Source: Neofusicoccum parvum
Taxonomy: Eukaryota; Ascomycota; Dothideomycetes; Botryosphaeriales; Botryosphaeriaceae
Length of the DNA stretch: 64,000 nucleotides
NCBI GenBank assembly: GCA_020912385.1
Contig: CP087206.1
Coordinates: 2,170,001 to 2,234,000, forward strand
Direction of reading: 5' to 3'
Under the pieces are notes generated by a model. It did no database searches and had not been told where the DNA came from. It was given only the letters and a program-made list of their open reading frames with translations. The translations under genes and the position numbers were made by a program. How positions within the stretch are numbered: position 1 is the first letter of the stretch; every line of letters starts with the position of its first letter. Shown here piece after piece: positions 44,729 through 55,235 of the stretch.

Positions 44729-47700
44729 CTAAGCCCACTGCTTTAGCCATTTCTCAAACAGCGCCGCATCAACCGGACCTGATTCCCTGAGACTCTTGCT
44801 GCAAGCGACCGCGCGCGCGGTACTCAAGGCCGGAAACGAAACCTTCATAGACTCGTAAAACTTGACCATCTTCACACTAGGCTTCAGCCGCACCTCCTCC
44901 GCAGTCAAAGCCACTTCCTTCAACGCCTCCACCCACTCATCATACCCCACGACCTCCACCTCCACCCCGCGCGCCCGCCGACAGTGCTCCCGGACAACGG
45001 GCAGCAGCGCACTCCACGACGTAGCGCGCGGAGCGACGACGTGCAACACGTCGACGCCGGCCCCCGCCGCGCCGAGCGCGCACTCCACGACCGCCCTCGC
45101 CGCCGTGTCGACGGGCAGCCACTCCAGCGCATCCGCGGCGCCCAGGCGCGCCGGCACCAGCCCCATGGCCGCCGCCGACACCACCAGCGACGGCAGCCAC
45201 TCCTGGCGGCCCCAGGCGCCGCACCCCGCGCGCGGCCCGGCCAGCTGGCCGCAGCGCAGGATGGTCACGGGGGCGCCGGTGGCCGCGAGGATGCGCTCGG
45301 CGACGAGCTTGGACTCAGCGTAGCCCTGGCGGGCGGCGGCGGTGAAGGGGACGAGGGATTCCGGGGCGGGGCTGGGGTAGCGGGCGACAGCGGCGATGGA
45401 GGAGATGAAGGCGAGGCGGCAGCGGTGGGCGGAGCGGAGGGCGAAGGCGGCGGCGTGGTGGATGCCGGCGAGGTGCGTGGGCGCGAAGGAGGTGAGCGGG
45501 TGGTTGAAGTCGACGGCCCAGGCGGCGTGGATGAAGAGCGTGGCGGTGGCGGTGAGTGTGTCGTATGTGGGTTCCGGGAGGTTGAAGCGCGGCTGGCTGA
45601 GGTCGGCGTGGAGGAAGGTGGCGCGGGAGAGGTCGCTGCGGGTGCCGCGCGAGGCGAAGGTCTTCTTTTGGCGTTCTTCGGCCTGCTCGGAGCGGTTGAG
45701 GCAGTATACCTTGGCGATGTTTGGAGTCTCGAGGAGCGTCTCGAGGATGTAGCTTCCAAGTGAGCCAGTGGATCCTGTAAGGATGACCGTGTGGCAATCG
45801 GGCGGAGGTAGAGGGTTTTGGTTGGCCTGAGGTAGATTGGCCGTGTACTCCTCCACCAGCTGCGCCATGACCTGTTCTCGGGGTATCTGCTGTGTCTCTG
45901 GACCCTCATTGGCCCCATTGATCTTATTATGAATCACGGTAGAGAGTGTGTTGATGGTAGGATTAGCATAGACATCGGCCGAACCAAGGGCAACAGACGT
46001 CTCTTGCAGTGCGTGGCGAAGAGCACGGGCAAACGACAAGACAAGCACCGAGTCAACTGCCAGGGTGAAAATGTCGTCATCGTCGGAGTAGCCATCTGGA
46101 AGATTGCCAAGTAATAGCTTGAGAGCCCGACGCACAAGGTCGCGTATCTCGACGCGGCCAGGGTTTTTGCCTACGGCACCGAGCTGTGCACTCAACTCTT
46201 CATCAACACGGTCAGCTGAGTAAAGTGCCTCGATCTCAGGTGTGTAAAGTTCAAGAGTAGCGCGCTTCGCAATTGAGTGCTTTGCAGTGCGACAAAATGG
46301 CTTCTCCCTGCTTGCGAACAAAATCATATCCTTGCGAATCCGCGCTTGGGTGGCGTCCGGCGAGTTCGCCTCTTCTACGACGGGCCAGAGCTGTTGTAAA
46401 AGGGATCTGTCATCGCTTTCTTGGATCAGGGTCCAGTCAGGCTCGATGATAAGTCCTGGCTGAACCTTGCCGTGACCAACAACGAGTGCTCCTTTGACCA
46501 ACGGGTGATTCTCTACCGTCTTCTCGAACATGATGGGATCGTACTTCTCCCCGTTGTTGAGGACAAGGACGTCATCCTGGCGGTGTCTAAAACGCCATAG
46601 ACCAGGCCTTTCCGGGTGTTGCTCGAACAAGTCGCTGGTCCTCCACTCGGGAATGCCAGGGAAGATCGAGAATACGGGCTGAAGCCAAAGATCTTCACCG
46701 AGAGGCTTAATGACGAGCTCGGCCAATCCCTCGCCAGCATCCTCCATGACGACGCCGGAGTCGGGATGAAAGTCAAAGTAGTCCCAATCCAATGCGTTCT
46801 GGGGGGCGAGCGCAGGGATACAACTTGTTTCGACGGATCCCATGATGGAACTGATGCGAGTTACGCTCCGAACACGCTCGCCTACCGATCTCGAGAGGGG
46901 TGCACCACCGTAGTAAATGTCGTCTAGAGTCGAGATGGCCGTGAGCCCCCTATCGGTTGCACTCAGTTCTTGGATGATCGAGGGCGGAAACATGCCACAC
47001 GTGGCGAGCCTCATCTCCAAAGCTTCCATGATTATTCCAGAGTTGAGTGGAACACCCGGTGGAAGCAGGACAAGAGGTCCAGTGAATAGGCTACGCAGGA
47101 AGAGGAGTAAAGCCATGCCGTGATACATTGGTGCAGCCGTAATCAGAGGCTTTCCATCGACGCTGGGACCAAGCCACCCCTCAGCCCTGTTGGAGCGGCC
47201 GGGAGGAGGCACCAGATACTTCTGACGAAGCACGCCAGTAAACCAGACGTTGTTCACAAAGATGGGTTTTGGCATCCCAGTGCTCCCCGAAGAATGCATG
47301 GTGACGACTTTCTCTTCGGGCCCGTTTGCACCACGGCTTTGGAAGTGCCCTTGCTCTCCAAGGGTAATCAGGTCATCCAACCCGGGTATTTGGAAGCCGC
47401 GAAAGTCTTGGGGTTGTCGCGCAAAGACGTCTAGACTGGAGTCGATTCCCTCGGTGTAGAGATAGCACGAGCAGTCTGTGCGTTGCATGACGTGGATTTG
47501 GGCAGCATCTGAATTGCGAAGAGACAAAAATAGCGCCTGAGCTCCAAGCGGTTAGCACAAGCTCCTAATAATCTCTCGGTCTCACCTACCCTGTGGTTCG
47601 TCTTTATGAGAGCAAACATGAAAACCACATAGCGCGCATCATGCAAGCTGGTCGAGACGTCAGTTTCCACATAACCATAGATAGACAGGCCGCCACCTAC

Positions 47701-47933
47701 CCCAGGTACGCAATTGTCTTCCGCTCGCTCTCCGGAACACCAATAGTGCTCTCAATCCATCTCGATGCGCCATCCACGGCTTTTGCGAGTTCGCCGAAAG
47801 TGATGGTACGCCATTCTCGCTTGACGTCTGGAGTCTGGGGGACGATCACCCAGGGCCTCGATGGGGTTCGTGCTGCAATGTCATCAATGTAATGTGGTAT
47901 GTGCACATGATCTAGGCTTGTTGGGGAGGCCAT
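44729..47933 (-). CDS. NRPS-like carboxylate reductase (A-T-R)
   Basis: Three exons (47933-47701, 47647-47590, 47536-44729) sum to 1,032 residues. The adenylation domain starts MASPTSLDHVHIPHYIDD and has the P-loop-like HSSGSTGMPKP near residue 175, YYGGAPL, and FRHRQDDVLVLNNGEKYDP. The thiolation domain carries its phosphopantetheine Ser in LAVDSVLVLSFARAL (near 591). The reductase domain is of the Thr-Gly-x-x-Gly short-chain type (VILTGSTGSLGSYI near 680; later GYAESKLVAERIL). No condensation domain is present. Such enzymes activate a carboxylic acid, load it and release an aldehyde or alcohol. The substrate could be an acyl chain from the PKS, or an amino- or isocyano-acid. Both ideas are inference. 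The reductase part is strikingly GC-rich. Confidence 0.9.
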
Positions 47934-48455
47934 GGAGAACAGTAGGAATAGGAACTGCAGAAGGGTGCACCGCCGTCAACTGAGTGCTACAGCAGTTTTA
48001 TGGCCCATCTTAACTGCAGTTTCCCTCACATGTCGATGTATGCCCGATACAGAAGTGTTGTACAACGGACCGAACCGTCGGGTCGGAATGGCCCGATGCA
48101 TGAATCAAGCTGGCCGACGGGAGGCCTCGGCCCCTGAACCTTGCCGGACCGAAGACACGGCCAGGAAACGGCCTGGCTACGCCAAGTCAAAGTGCACCCA
48201 TGTGAATATATCGATTCCCGTTGGCCACTGGGCTCAGGCACAGACAAACCGTTGATCTCGGCGTGGTCAGGCCTCACAGTGGCTGTCCTCGCTAACAGTA
48301 CGAGGCGCCATTTAATGGGAGAGAGTCAAGGAGAAGGATGAGACGGGGGTCGTTGTACGAAATGTGCTCACCGGTGTCTTAGTGATCTTGTGCTTTAGTT
48401 TCACTGACAGTCTTTTGGGTCGATTACGAACAGCGAGAGAATGGACATGTTCTAC
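47934..48455. other. Intergenic region upstream of the A-T-R reductase
   Basis: Promoter space for the reductase gene and the 3' flank of the first isocyanide synthase gene. It contains an 8-bp word TGTGCTCA (48363-48370) that equals a reported binding motif of the Aspergillus fumigatus copper regulator MacA (from memory). One such match is weak evidence. Confidence 0.35.
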
Positions 48456-49549
48456 TCAGGCAACAGGTAGGCTTCTCTCCACAAAATAATATGGCTTTCC
48501 ATCACACTCGACCAAGTCGAAGACTCCCGAGAAGTCTTTCCTATACCCCGTCCTGATTTCACCATTCGCCATGCGAGCGACGGAACAGTTCCAAGGGTTC
48601 TTCCCAAAATCACCCTCGCGAGGCAAAAGAGGGATATAGATCTTCTCTTTTCCGGTAGAGCGGTGAATGGAAAGCCGGATAAAGTCGGGGAACGATTTGC
48701 GCAGCAAGCTCTCGTATGCCTAGGCCGGTCGAGTCAGTCCTCGCCTCCCTTTATTTTCCCCGGGCGGGGACTTACCACGAGGCGTTCAACCATGGCAACC
48801 GCAAGTCGCCTGACCTCATCGTCATACCTCCGCTCATCCTCAAGAATCCCCTGGTCGAAGTTGCGGCGGAAAGGCATGTCATTGGTCAGCAAATCAACAA
48901 AGCTTCGATACGTGAGCTGTGTGTCCGGGTTCGTGTTCAGCTCGTGCTGAACATCGAATGCGGAGCCCAAGAAACTCCCAAGCTCCTTGCGGAGGGATGG
49001 CACAGTCTCCAAGTATTTTTCTCTCGAGATCTCAACAGTCTCCACAGGCTGCAGGATGTCCTGTACTCGGAGAAACTTGATGTGGTGGAAACCCTTCGTA
49101 GTGGCCATATTGCGCAGAGCCTGGCCGTATGCGAAAGAGTCTTCATCAGACACTCCCATCAGGTCTAGAGCCAGTCAGTAAATGTGATGGCAAGACGCGT
49201 AAGCCAAGCGCATACCGCCGTATACAAGTCCATCTGAGACTATGGATAGCTCAGCCCCATGTTCATAAGCCTGTTCCACATCCATGCAAAGATGCTCAAG
49301 GCGCGCGAGTGCGAGCTCCTCCCCGAGGTCGGGGTTGTGGCCTAGAACTTTCTCCCGGTTCGGGTTTTTGAGAGGAAAAGCAGGTAAAACCAGGCGAATT
49401 GGTTGTTGCAACGAGATGCATTTGGCCAATATCTCAAGGTTTTTTGGTCCAAAAACTTCTTGTTTGTTGCTCTGTTCGTGGATCGAGAACCGTTTTAGAA
49501 TTTCAATAACTTCCTCCGCTTTGGAAGACATGTTGTCCAACGAGAACAT
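48456..49549 (-). CDS. Isocyanide synthase (PvcA/DIT1 family), copy 1
   Basis: Enzymes of this family turn the amino group of an amino acid such as Tyr or Trp into an isonitrile using ribulose 5-phosphate. Three exons (49549-49216, 49164-48776, 48719-48456) sum to exactly 328 residues, the size of bacterial PvcA. The family block VLPAFPLKNPNREKVLG continues with PDLGEELALARLEHLC, then VSDGLVYGDLMGVSDEDSF restored across intron 1. The C-terminal block has FPDFIRLSIHRSTGKEKIYI, NPWNCSVARMANGEIRTG and PYYFVERS. Two Met codons (49549, 49531) could serve as start. It is a single-domain enzyme divergently transcribed from a second copy, with about 0.6 kb between their starts. The amino-acid substrate cannot be told. 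Confidence 0.9.
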
Positions 49550-50147
49550 TAGATTTTGCCGACGAAAAATAAGGTGGCACAAACCAGTCCTTCAGACCTT
49601 CTTCGAAGCGGCATCTGCCGCTTTTAACGCCGACCATCACAGTTTGATATTGTACGGCGGGCCTTAACTCCGAGGGGCTGCTCAGCAGATCGTGGGATTA
49701 TACGACGGCCTTAACTCCGACGAGCTACTCAGCAGATCAAGGATTATACGAACTCTTGATGAGAGGGAGGACTGCAGATTGGCGAGTGCTGGCCGCAGAT
49801 CAGCGCCTATAGGAGTTCTCAAAGCTCGGATCCTAAGAGCTCCCCTAGCAGACAAGACAAACGGTCTCCGTGCGGCCACGAGAGTGGATCCATCGCTTAT
49901 TGAAAGTGTGGGGATTACATGCTGCATGATGCGGTCAACCACAAACGTAATTGATCCAATCATCTTAGGAGAGGAACGACAGGATGTACGCTCCAACTCA
50001 TTCAGAGGGACTCTGGGCAATTTCTGCAACCAGATCGTACAATAAAACTCAAGGGATGCCAAGGGGATGGATCATACATGCGGCGCAGATAAATACATAT
50101 AGAACGAGGCCGCTCACTGTACTCCTAGCAGGCGACGCGAAACAACC
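49550..50147. promoter_or_regulatory. Bidirectional promoter of the two isocyanide synthase genes
   Basis: A 598-bp region lies between the two divergent start codons. It contains a 47-bp tandem repeat (49661-49754) and TATA-like words (ATAAATACATATAG, about 50089-50102) some 50 bp before the right-hand start. Sharing one promoter would let both genes respond together. Confidence 0.6.
49661..49754. repeat. Two-unit 47-bp imperfect tandem repeat in the shared promoter
   Basis: Unit 1 starts at 49661 and unit 2 at 49708. Both begin GCCTTAACTCCGA, share a centre CTCAGCAGATC and end GGATTATACGA. The bases just before unit 1 (GATATTGTACGGCGG) resemble the unit end, hinting at a third, worn copy. 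Unit 1 includes TGCTCAGCAG, a short palindrome-like word. Confidence 0.75.
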
Positions 50148-51501
50148 ATGACCTTGACAGCTCAACTTTCTCCTCAGCAGCTTCTCACAACAAGAGACGC
50201 CAGTCACTCCCGCGCTGGTGAAACCCACACAACAAAGAGAACCCTTTTAATTAGGACTTCTCCCAACGAAGACACCACTACCCTCATTCTTCGGGTCCTG
50301 GGAAAGTACAGCCTGGTGGACTGTCCAACCGATCCTGTCTGGAGCGTGGCAACTTTTGCGCCTCTGGTGAGGAAGCACGTCTTAGAAGGAAAATGCATAC
50401 CTCTGGTATTGCCGGCTTTTCCCTATAAAAGCCTAAACCGCATCGACAAAGTGCTTGGGGTTGAGCCGGACCTGGGAGAGGAAGTCGCATTGGCACGGCT
50501 TGAAAGTCTCTGTCGAGATATAAAAAGGATATATGCACCTGGTGCAACCGTTGCCGTTGTGAACGACGGCCTAAATTACAATGGTAGGCTTATTGATCAT
50601 CCACCTCAGTAAAGGAAGCTTACGCTGTTGTAGACATTACTTATGTTTCTGACGAGGATGTTTGGACATACGAGTCTTCACTCCGAGCGACCGCCCTTGA
50701 TCGAGGCTTTACATGCTTGACATTTCACAGCATGATAAGCGTTCTTGGGCTCGGTGAGGAGGGCCAATTCAACAAGAACGACTTCCTCCGTCTCTGTGCA
50801 CCGATGCGGCATCGACTGCTGTCGCTTTACTCCGACCCCGACTTTGATGTTGAGAAGCTTCTTCAGGAAGACGAAAACTATTTGATGACGTACCGTGGTT
50901 ACCTCAGATTTTTTGAGAAGGAACTTGAACACCGCCCAGAAATCAAAAAGGAGCCTACCAAGGGCCGCCAGAAAGCAGTGATTAAGGGCATATCCAAACG
51001 ACTGATTGAGCGTGGATCAGTAAGTTCGCCATAATGCCCCTACGGAAAGCTGTACAAAGCTGATTGATTGGATTGCAGATATTCGCAAAGGTGGTCCGCG
51101 AAGCATTTCCAGACCATGTTCGCCTCTCCATCCATCCCTCGTCCGGAAAAGAGAAGATATATTTTCCTCTAATTCCACAAGACTCGTTTTCCATGACACC
51201 TTGGCATGCTGCCGTTGCCGTAGACGCGTGCGGGAACTTTAGAGCGGCCCATGCGTCAGATCTCCGGGACACTCATGTTCTCGTATCCAAAGACGGAACT
51301 CCCCGTTACTTCAGGGAAAGGTCACCGCTTTTTGAATGGGACGCAGAAGTGGAGTTTACACACCGATATCAAAGGTCGCTTGTCATTACGAAGTGTGGCT
51401 CGGGACCCACAACCCTCAGCGCTTCGGACAAGGAGAAATTGGTGGCTTTGGTCACGACGCATTTATCGGTGGAAGTGCGGGGATTCAACACCGATGGGTA
51501 A
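50148..51501 (+). CDS. Isocyanide synthase (PvcA/DIT1 family), copy 2, with stub of a C-terminal dioxygenase domain
   Basis: Three exons (50148-50583, 50634-51019, 51079-51501) sum to 414 residues from [11 protein letters not shown]. The family core is clear: [53 protein letters not shown] across intron 1, then [40 protein letters not shown] and [13 protein letters not shown]. After the synthase end, about 50 residues continue to [19 protein letters not shown] and stop. That ending looks like the opening of a TauD/TfdA Fe(II)/2-oxoglutarate dioxygenase domain, which some fungal isocyanide synthases carry as a fusion. Only 280 bp separate the stop from the convergent amine-oxidase gene, too little for the missing domain. 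So it appears truncated, yet the synthase part is whole. Confidence 0.88.
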
Positions 51502-51783
51502 TGGTGAGATGGTTACCTGAACGTAGATGAATATCTTTGTTTGGTGTTCGGTGTATTGGTTTTTGCTTTCCTCATATACCATGTAATTGTTTGCAAGAAA
51601 TTGTAGCTGGTCCTTTATGAACGGAAAAATCCCTAAAAGCCTCCCATGTTAGTAGTCTCCGTCCAATGATTCTGATGCCAAAAGTTCCGTCCAGAAACGT
51701 TTCATAAGTCTCAAAACTGTCCGATCTCATTTCATCCACCTCGCGCTGCCAGTAGCATCCTCCCAGACGGCACCCACATCCCG

Positions 51784-53309
51784 CTACAACTTCCCACCCA
51801 GATTCTCCTTCCTCAACGCCGCAACCACCTCCTCCGCGCTCCTCACCCCCGACCGCACCGCCCCCTCCATATACCCCCTCCACACGCCCGCCGTCTCCGC
51901 CCCAGCAAAATGCACCGCGCCCACCGGCCGCGCCACCCCCTCCCCCACCCGCGTCAACACCCCCTTCCCCAACACCGGCATCGGGCCGCCGCCAAACGCC
52001 GCGCGGCGGGACCAATCCTCCTCGACGTACTCGCTCGGCTCGGGCACGACGCCCCCCTCCACCGCCGCGCCAAACGCGTTCCCCAGCTGCCGCAGCACGG
52101 CGGCGCGGCGCTCGGCCGCCGGCAGGGCCGACCACCGCCGCCCCGGGGCGCCGACGACGAAGCCCGTGATGCTGTGGTGGCCGGCGGACGGCACGCTGGT
52201 GCTGCGCGAGTAGATGACGGGGCCGAGCGCGGACTCGAAGATGGCGGAGAGGCCGGCGGCGCGCCACCAGGGGGCGGGGTAGACGAGGGTGACTTTGGCG
52301 GAGAAGCCCATGCGGGCGGCGGAGGCGAGGGCGTGGTTGGGCGGGGGGAGGGGCGGGGTGAAGGTGAGGGTGGGGTGGAGGGGGGAGGGGAGGGTGAGGA
52401 TCACGCGGTGGGAGCGGATGGGGGGGTTGGCGGCGGTGGTGGTGGTGGTGGTGCAGCCGTGGGCGGAGTGCGTGATGGAGGTGGCGGGCGTGGAGAGGCG
52501 GATGGTGTTGGGGTGGAGGGAGGAGGCGAGGTTTTGGGCGATGGTTTGCGTGCCTGGGGAGGGTTAGCGGGGTGGGTGGGTGTGGAGGCGGGGAGGGTGG
52601 GCGAACGGACCTTCGCGCAGGCGCAGGTGCTGGCCGCCGTCTTTGCGGGCGGACATCATGTTCTGCAGCCCAGTGCCGGCCTTGCAGTACGAGAAGAACC
52701 ACAGCGCGCTGATCTCGTCGGCCTCGGCGCCCAGCAGGTAGCGCACTGACGAGTTGAGCAGAAAAAGCACCAGGTCGTTTCCGGATTTCTTCTGGCAGAA
52801 CTCAGCAAGGGTCATGTTGTCGAGCTCGGCGGCGTCTGGGTGTTCGTGGGGCTTGTCCGGGTCAACAGTCTCGATCAGCTGGCCCATCTGGGCGTAGAAG
52901 GAGGCCATTGCTTTCAGCTCGTCTGGCGTCAGCTGCAGCGGATGTTAGATGGTCGTTGCTGCTTGGACCGGGCTGCCCGTACCTGCTTGTTGCCTTCGGT
53001 GCCTGTGATGATGGACCCGTCCTGCATCTCCCGCAGCAGCTCGCCCTCGGAGTCCTGGGGCTCGGCGGTCAGGCCGAACTCCTGCACGAGGCCCCAGATG
53101 TGCGATTGGGTGGTGTTGTTCAGCCAGGCGGCGCCGGTGTCGATGGCAACGCCGCTGTCCTGCTTGACGGAGAGCGTCATGCCGCCAACGCGATCCTCGG
53201 CCTCCAGCACGATGCACGAGAATCCGGCGCGCTGGATGTCCCGCGCGGCCGTCAGCCCGCTCAGGCCGGCGCCCACAATGACCACGTCTGTTGATTCTGC
53301 TACCACCAT
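51784..53309 (-). CDS. Flavin-containing amine oxidase (MAO family)
   Basis: This FAD enzyme oxidises amines, or in specialised pathways tailors amino-acid-derived intermediates. Three exons (53309-52983, 52932-52611, 52553-51784) sum to 472 residues. The N-terminus MVVAESTDVVIVGAGLSGLT has the dinucleotide fold, then EAEDRVGGMT and GAAWLNNTTQSHIWGLVQEF, typical of MAO-N-like fungal enzymes. The C-terminus has the second FAD-binding block VHFAGAETAGVWRGYMEGAV. The last three residues, GKL, are only a poor peroxisomal-signal match. Exon 3 is extremely GC-rich with a run of Thr codons (HGCTTTTTTTAAN). It converges on the second isocyanide synthase and is separated from the Gfo/Idh gene upstream by about 0.6 kb. 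A pathway role is likely but unproven. Confidence 0.87.
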
Positions 53310-53900
53310 CGTGACTGGCAAGCGGGGAAATGGTGTCTGATGAGCAGGTAAGCTCCCTCGCAGAGCAGGCTTTATCAGATGCTGGAGGCTCAGGGCCGCG
53401 CAGTTCCGGTGTCGGGTCCGGGAGCTGCGGCAGCCGAGGGTGGAGAAGCTCGAGCGGGGCTGTTGCCAGAAGCAGCCTGTCTACCTGCAGTCAGCGAAAC
53501 ATGACACCAACCTTCTTACGGATTACTGAGAGTCATGCAGATCTCCCACTTCATTGGCCATCGGTTCGAGAAGATCTACGTTTGTCTCGGACCCTAGGAA
53601 ATCAGTGAGCAAAGCCGTCGGCCGGTTGCTACGCTATGCCCGTGACACCCGAGCCTTTGATGTTATGCACAACATGTCTTTCATAATAGCTCTATGCGGC
53701 GGATCAAGAGGAGAGCCCATAACCCGATGTTTGGTCTAGAGCACCTGCTTGTCCACAGCACGCACTTCCTCCGGGTGACTTCGGCGTGCGGAGGTTCTGA
53801 TTGGCTGCTGCCAACCCACAAACAAGTGTAGGGCAATATTGTCTCGTTGTAGATGAGAAGTTTGCTATATACCAAGCATGACGAGTGGACTTGATCCTGA
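53310..53900. other. Intergenic region, no gene seen
   Basis: Upstream region of the amine oxidase and the 3' flank of the oxidoreductase gene, both on the minus strand. No recognisable gene or repeat. Confidence 0.4.
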
Positions 53901-55235
53901 TCAAACGGGATGTCTGAATGCCTCACTCGATTTCTCGCTTTCATCCCTGATCCTCCAGGTGAATTCATACGTTTTGCAGGCATCTGCAAAAGATGACAGG
54001 ATGTGGCTTGGGAGTTGCGCGTCTCCAGTTTCGGCATGAGGCCCTGGGCTGATGGTGCTGAGCAGTACAGCAAATTCGGAGTAGAATGGGTCATCGTTCG
54101 GATAGACAAACATCTCTTCACTTTCCGAGGCAGGGCTTCTGCAGACTGCATCAGAAACACTCATCCTAGCTTGTGGAACGCACTCACCGAACATAGAGAG
54201 TCGGCGTTGTGTATAAATCCACGAGACGCAGCTGGTACCCGTCCGCTGTTACAACGATTTCATTCGAGTATCGAATACCGTGAAGAGCAATGATGTGCGT
54301 CAACGTCCCCAGGGCGCCGTTGTGATACTTCCTGTCTGTACTCAGAAAAGTGAAGTTGCTCGCCAAGAGATGCATACCAGAATGTAGTGGTCACTCGTGG
54401 AATCCTGTCATCGCCTCGTATCGGTGCCTCGTCCACAAGCATGTGTGACAGCTTGCCAGCTGGCTCGTCATGCTCCAGCGAATGCGCCCTAACGCTATCG
54501 AGCTGAACCTCCCCGCCGAGGTATCTGCACAAGTCGCAGAAATGGGTTGCCTGTTCGACAATGGGGCCGGCTTGTCTCGATTTGTACCACCAGTCCGTCT
54601 TTCGCATCCTCGAGTAAGCGGCCGAATACCGAGCGTTGACAGCCATGACCTGCAAGCCGTTTTCTTGTATTATCGACATTGCTTTCTGCACCACCTTTAG
54701 GTACCGGAGCATATACCCAATGGACACAGTGTTGCCCGATTGCTGAAGCAAGTCCACAACGGGGATCGACTCGATCGGGCGAGCCATGGACACAGGCTTC
54801 TCACAGAAGATGGCCGGAGCCGGCCCAAAAGCCGAGATGATCTGCATCTCAAGGTTCCTTCCTTCGAGCGTCGTCCCACGAAGATGAGGAGGAGCAACCA
54901 GAAGGATGAGATCTGGTACGGTTCCCGTCCTCTTCAGCTCTGCTGCCGCTTCACCTATGCTTGAGAAATGGCGGGTGTGCTTGTAGCAAGACGCTGCAGC
55001 AGAAACCCTTTTCTGAGCGAGGACTTGGGTCACTCTCTCGGCGAGAGGGTCGATGATTCCCACAACATCAAGATTCGAGCCGAGACACGCTTCGACGCGT
55101 AGGGAGTGGTTCCAAAGGACATTGTCGTTGCCGAATGCGATATTTCCCTAAACACGGTCATGCGGGGCAACCAAAGGTAGATGGATATTCAGCGTGACTT
55201 ACAGCGCCGATAAAGAGAACTTTAAGTGCACTCAT
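53901..55235 (-). CDS. Gfo/Idh/MocA-family NAD(P)-dependent oxidoreductase
   Basis: Four exons (55235-55203, 55147-54378, 54331-54188, 54165-53901) sum to 403 residues. The first exon is only 33 nt (MSALKVLFIGA), and splicing completes the Rossmann motif FIGAGNIAFGND. Other landmarks are PDLILLVAPPHLRG, the EKP motif in IFCEKPVSMARPIES, and a C-terminal sheet domain beginning NARYSAAYSRMRKTDWWYKS. DWWYKS...GPIVEQATHFCDLCRYLGG resembles the substrate-binding region of the family, with the conserved His. The family reduces or oxidises sugars, inositols, biliverdin and imines, so the substrate is open. Its position beside the amine oxidase suggests that it could reduce an imine or carbonyl made there (inference). 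Confidence 0.84.

Noticed and set aside
44984..45763. Gly/Ala/Val-rich open frame opposite the A-T-R reductase
   Set aside because: It is a complement of a GC-rich coding exon, without start context or family motifs.
51910..52749. Long Gly-rich open frame opposite the amine oxidase
   Set aside because: It is an antisense shadow of a GC-rich exon. The minus-strand model has clear FAD motifs and intact splicing.
53681..54160. Separate small gene at the 3' end of the Gfo/Idh gene
   Set aside because: The overlapping frame 53901-54165 joins the oxidoreductase by a proper intron and supplies its C-terminus.
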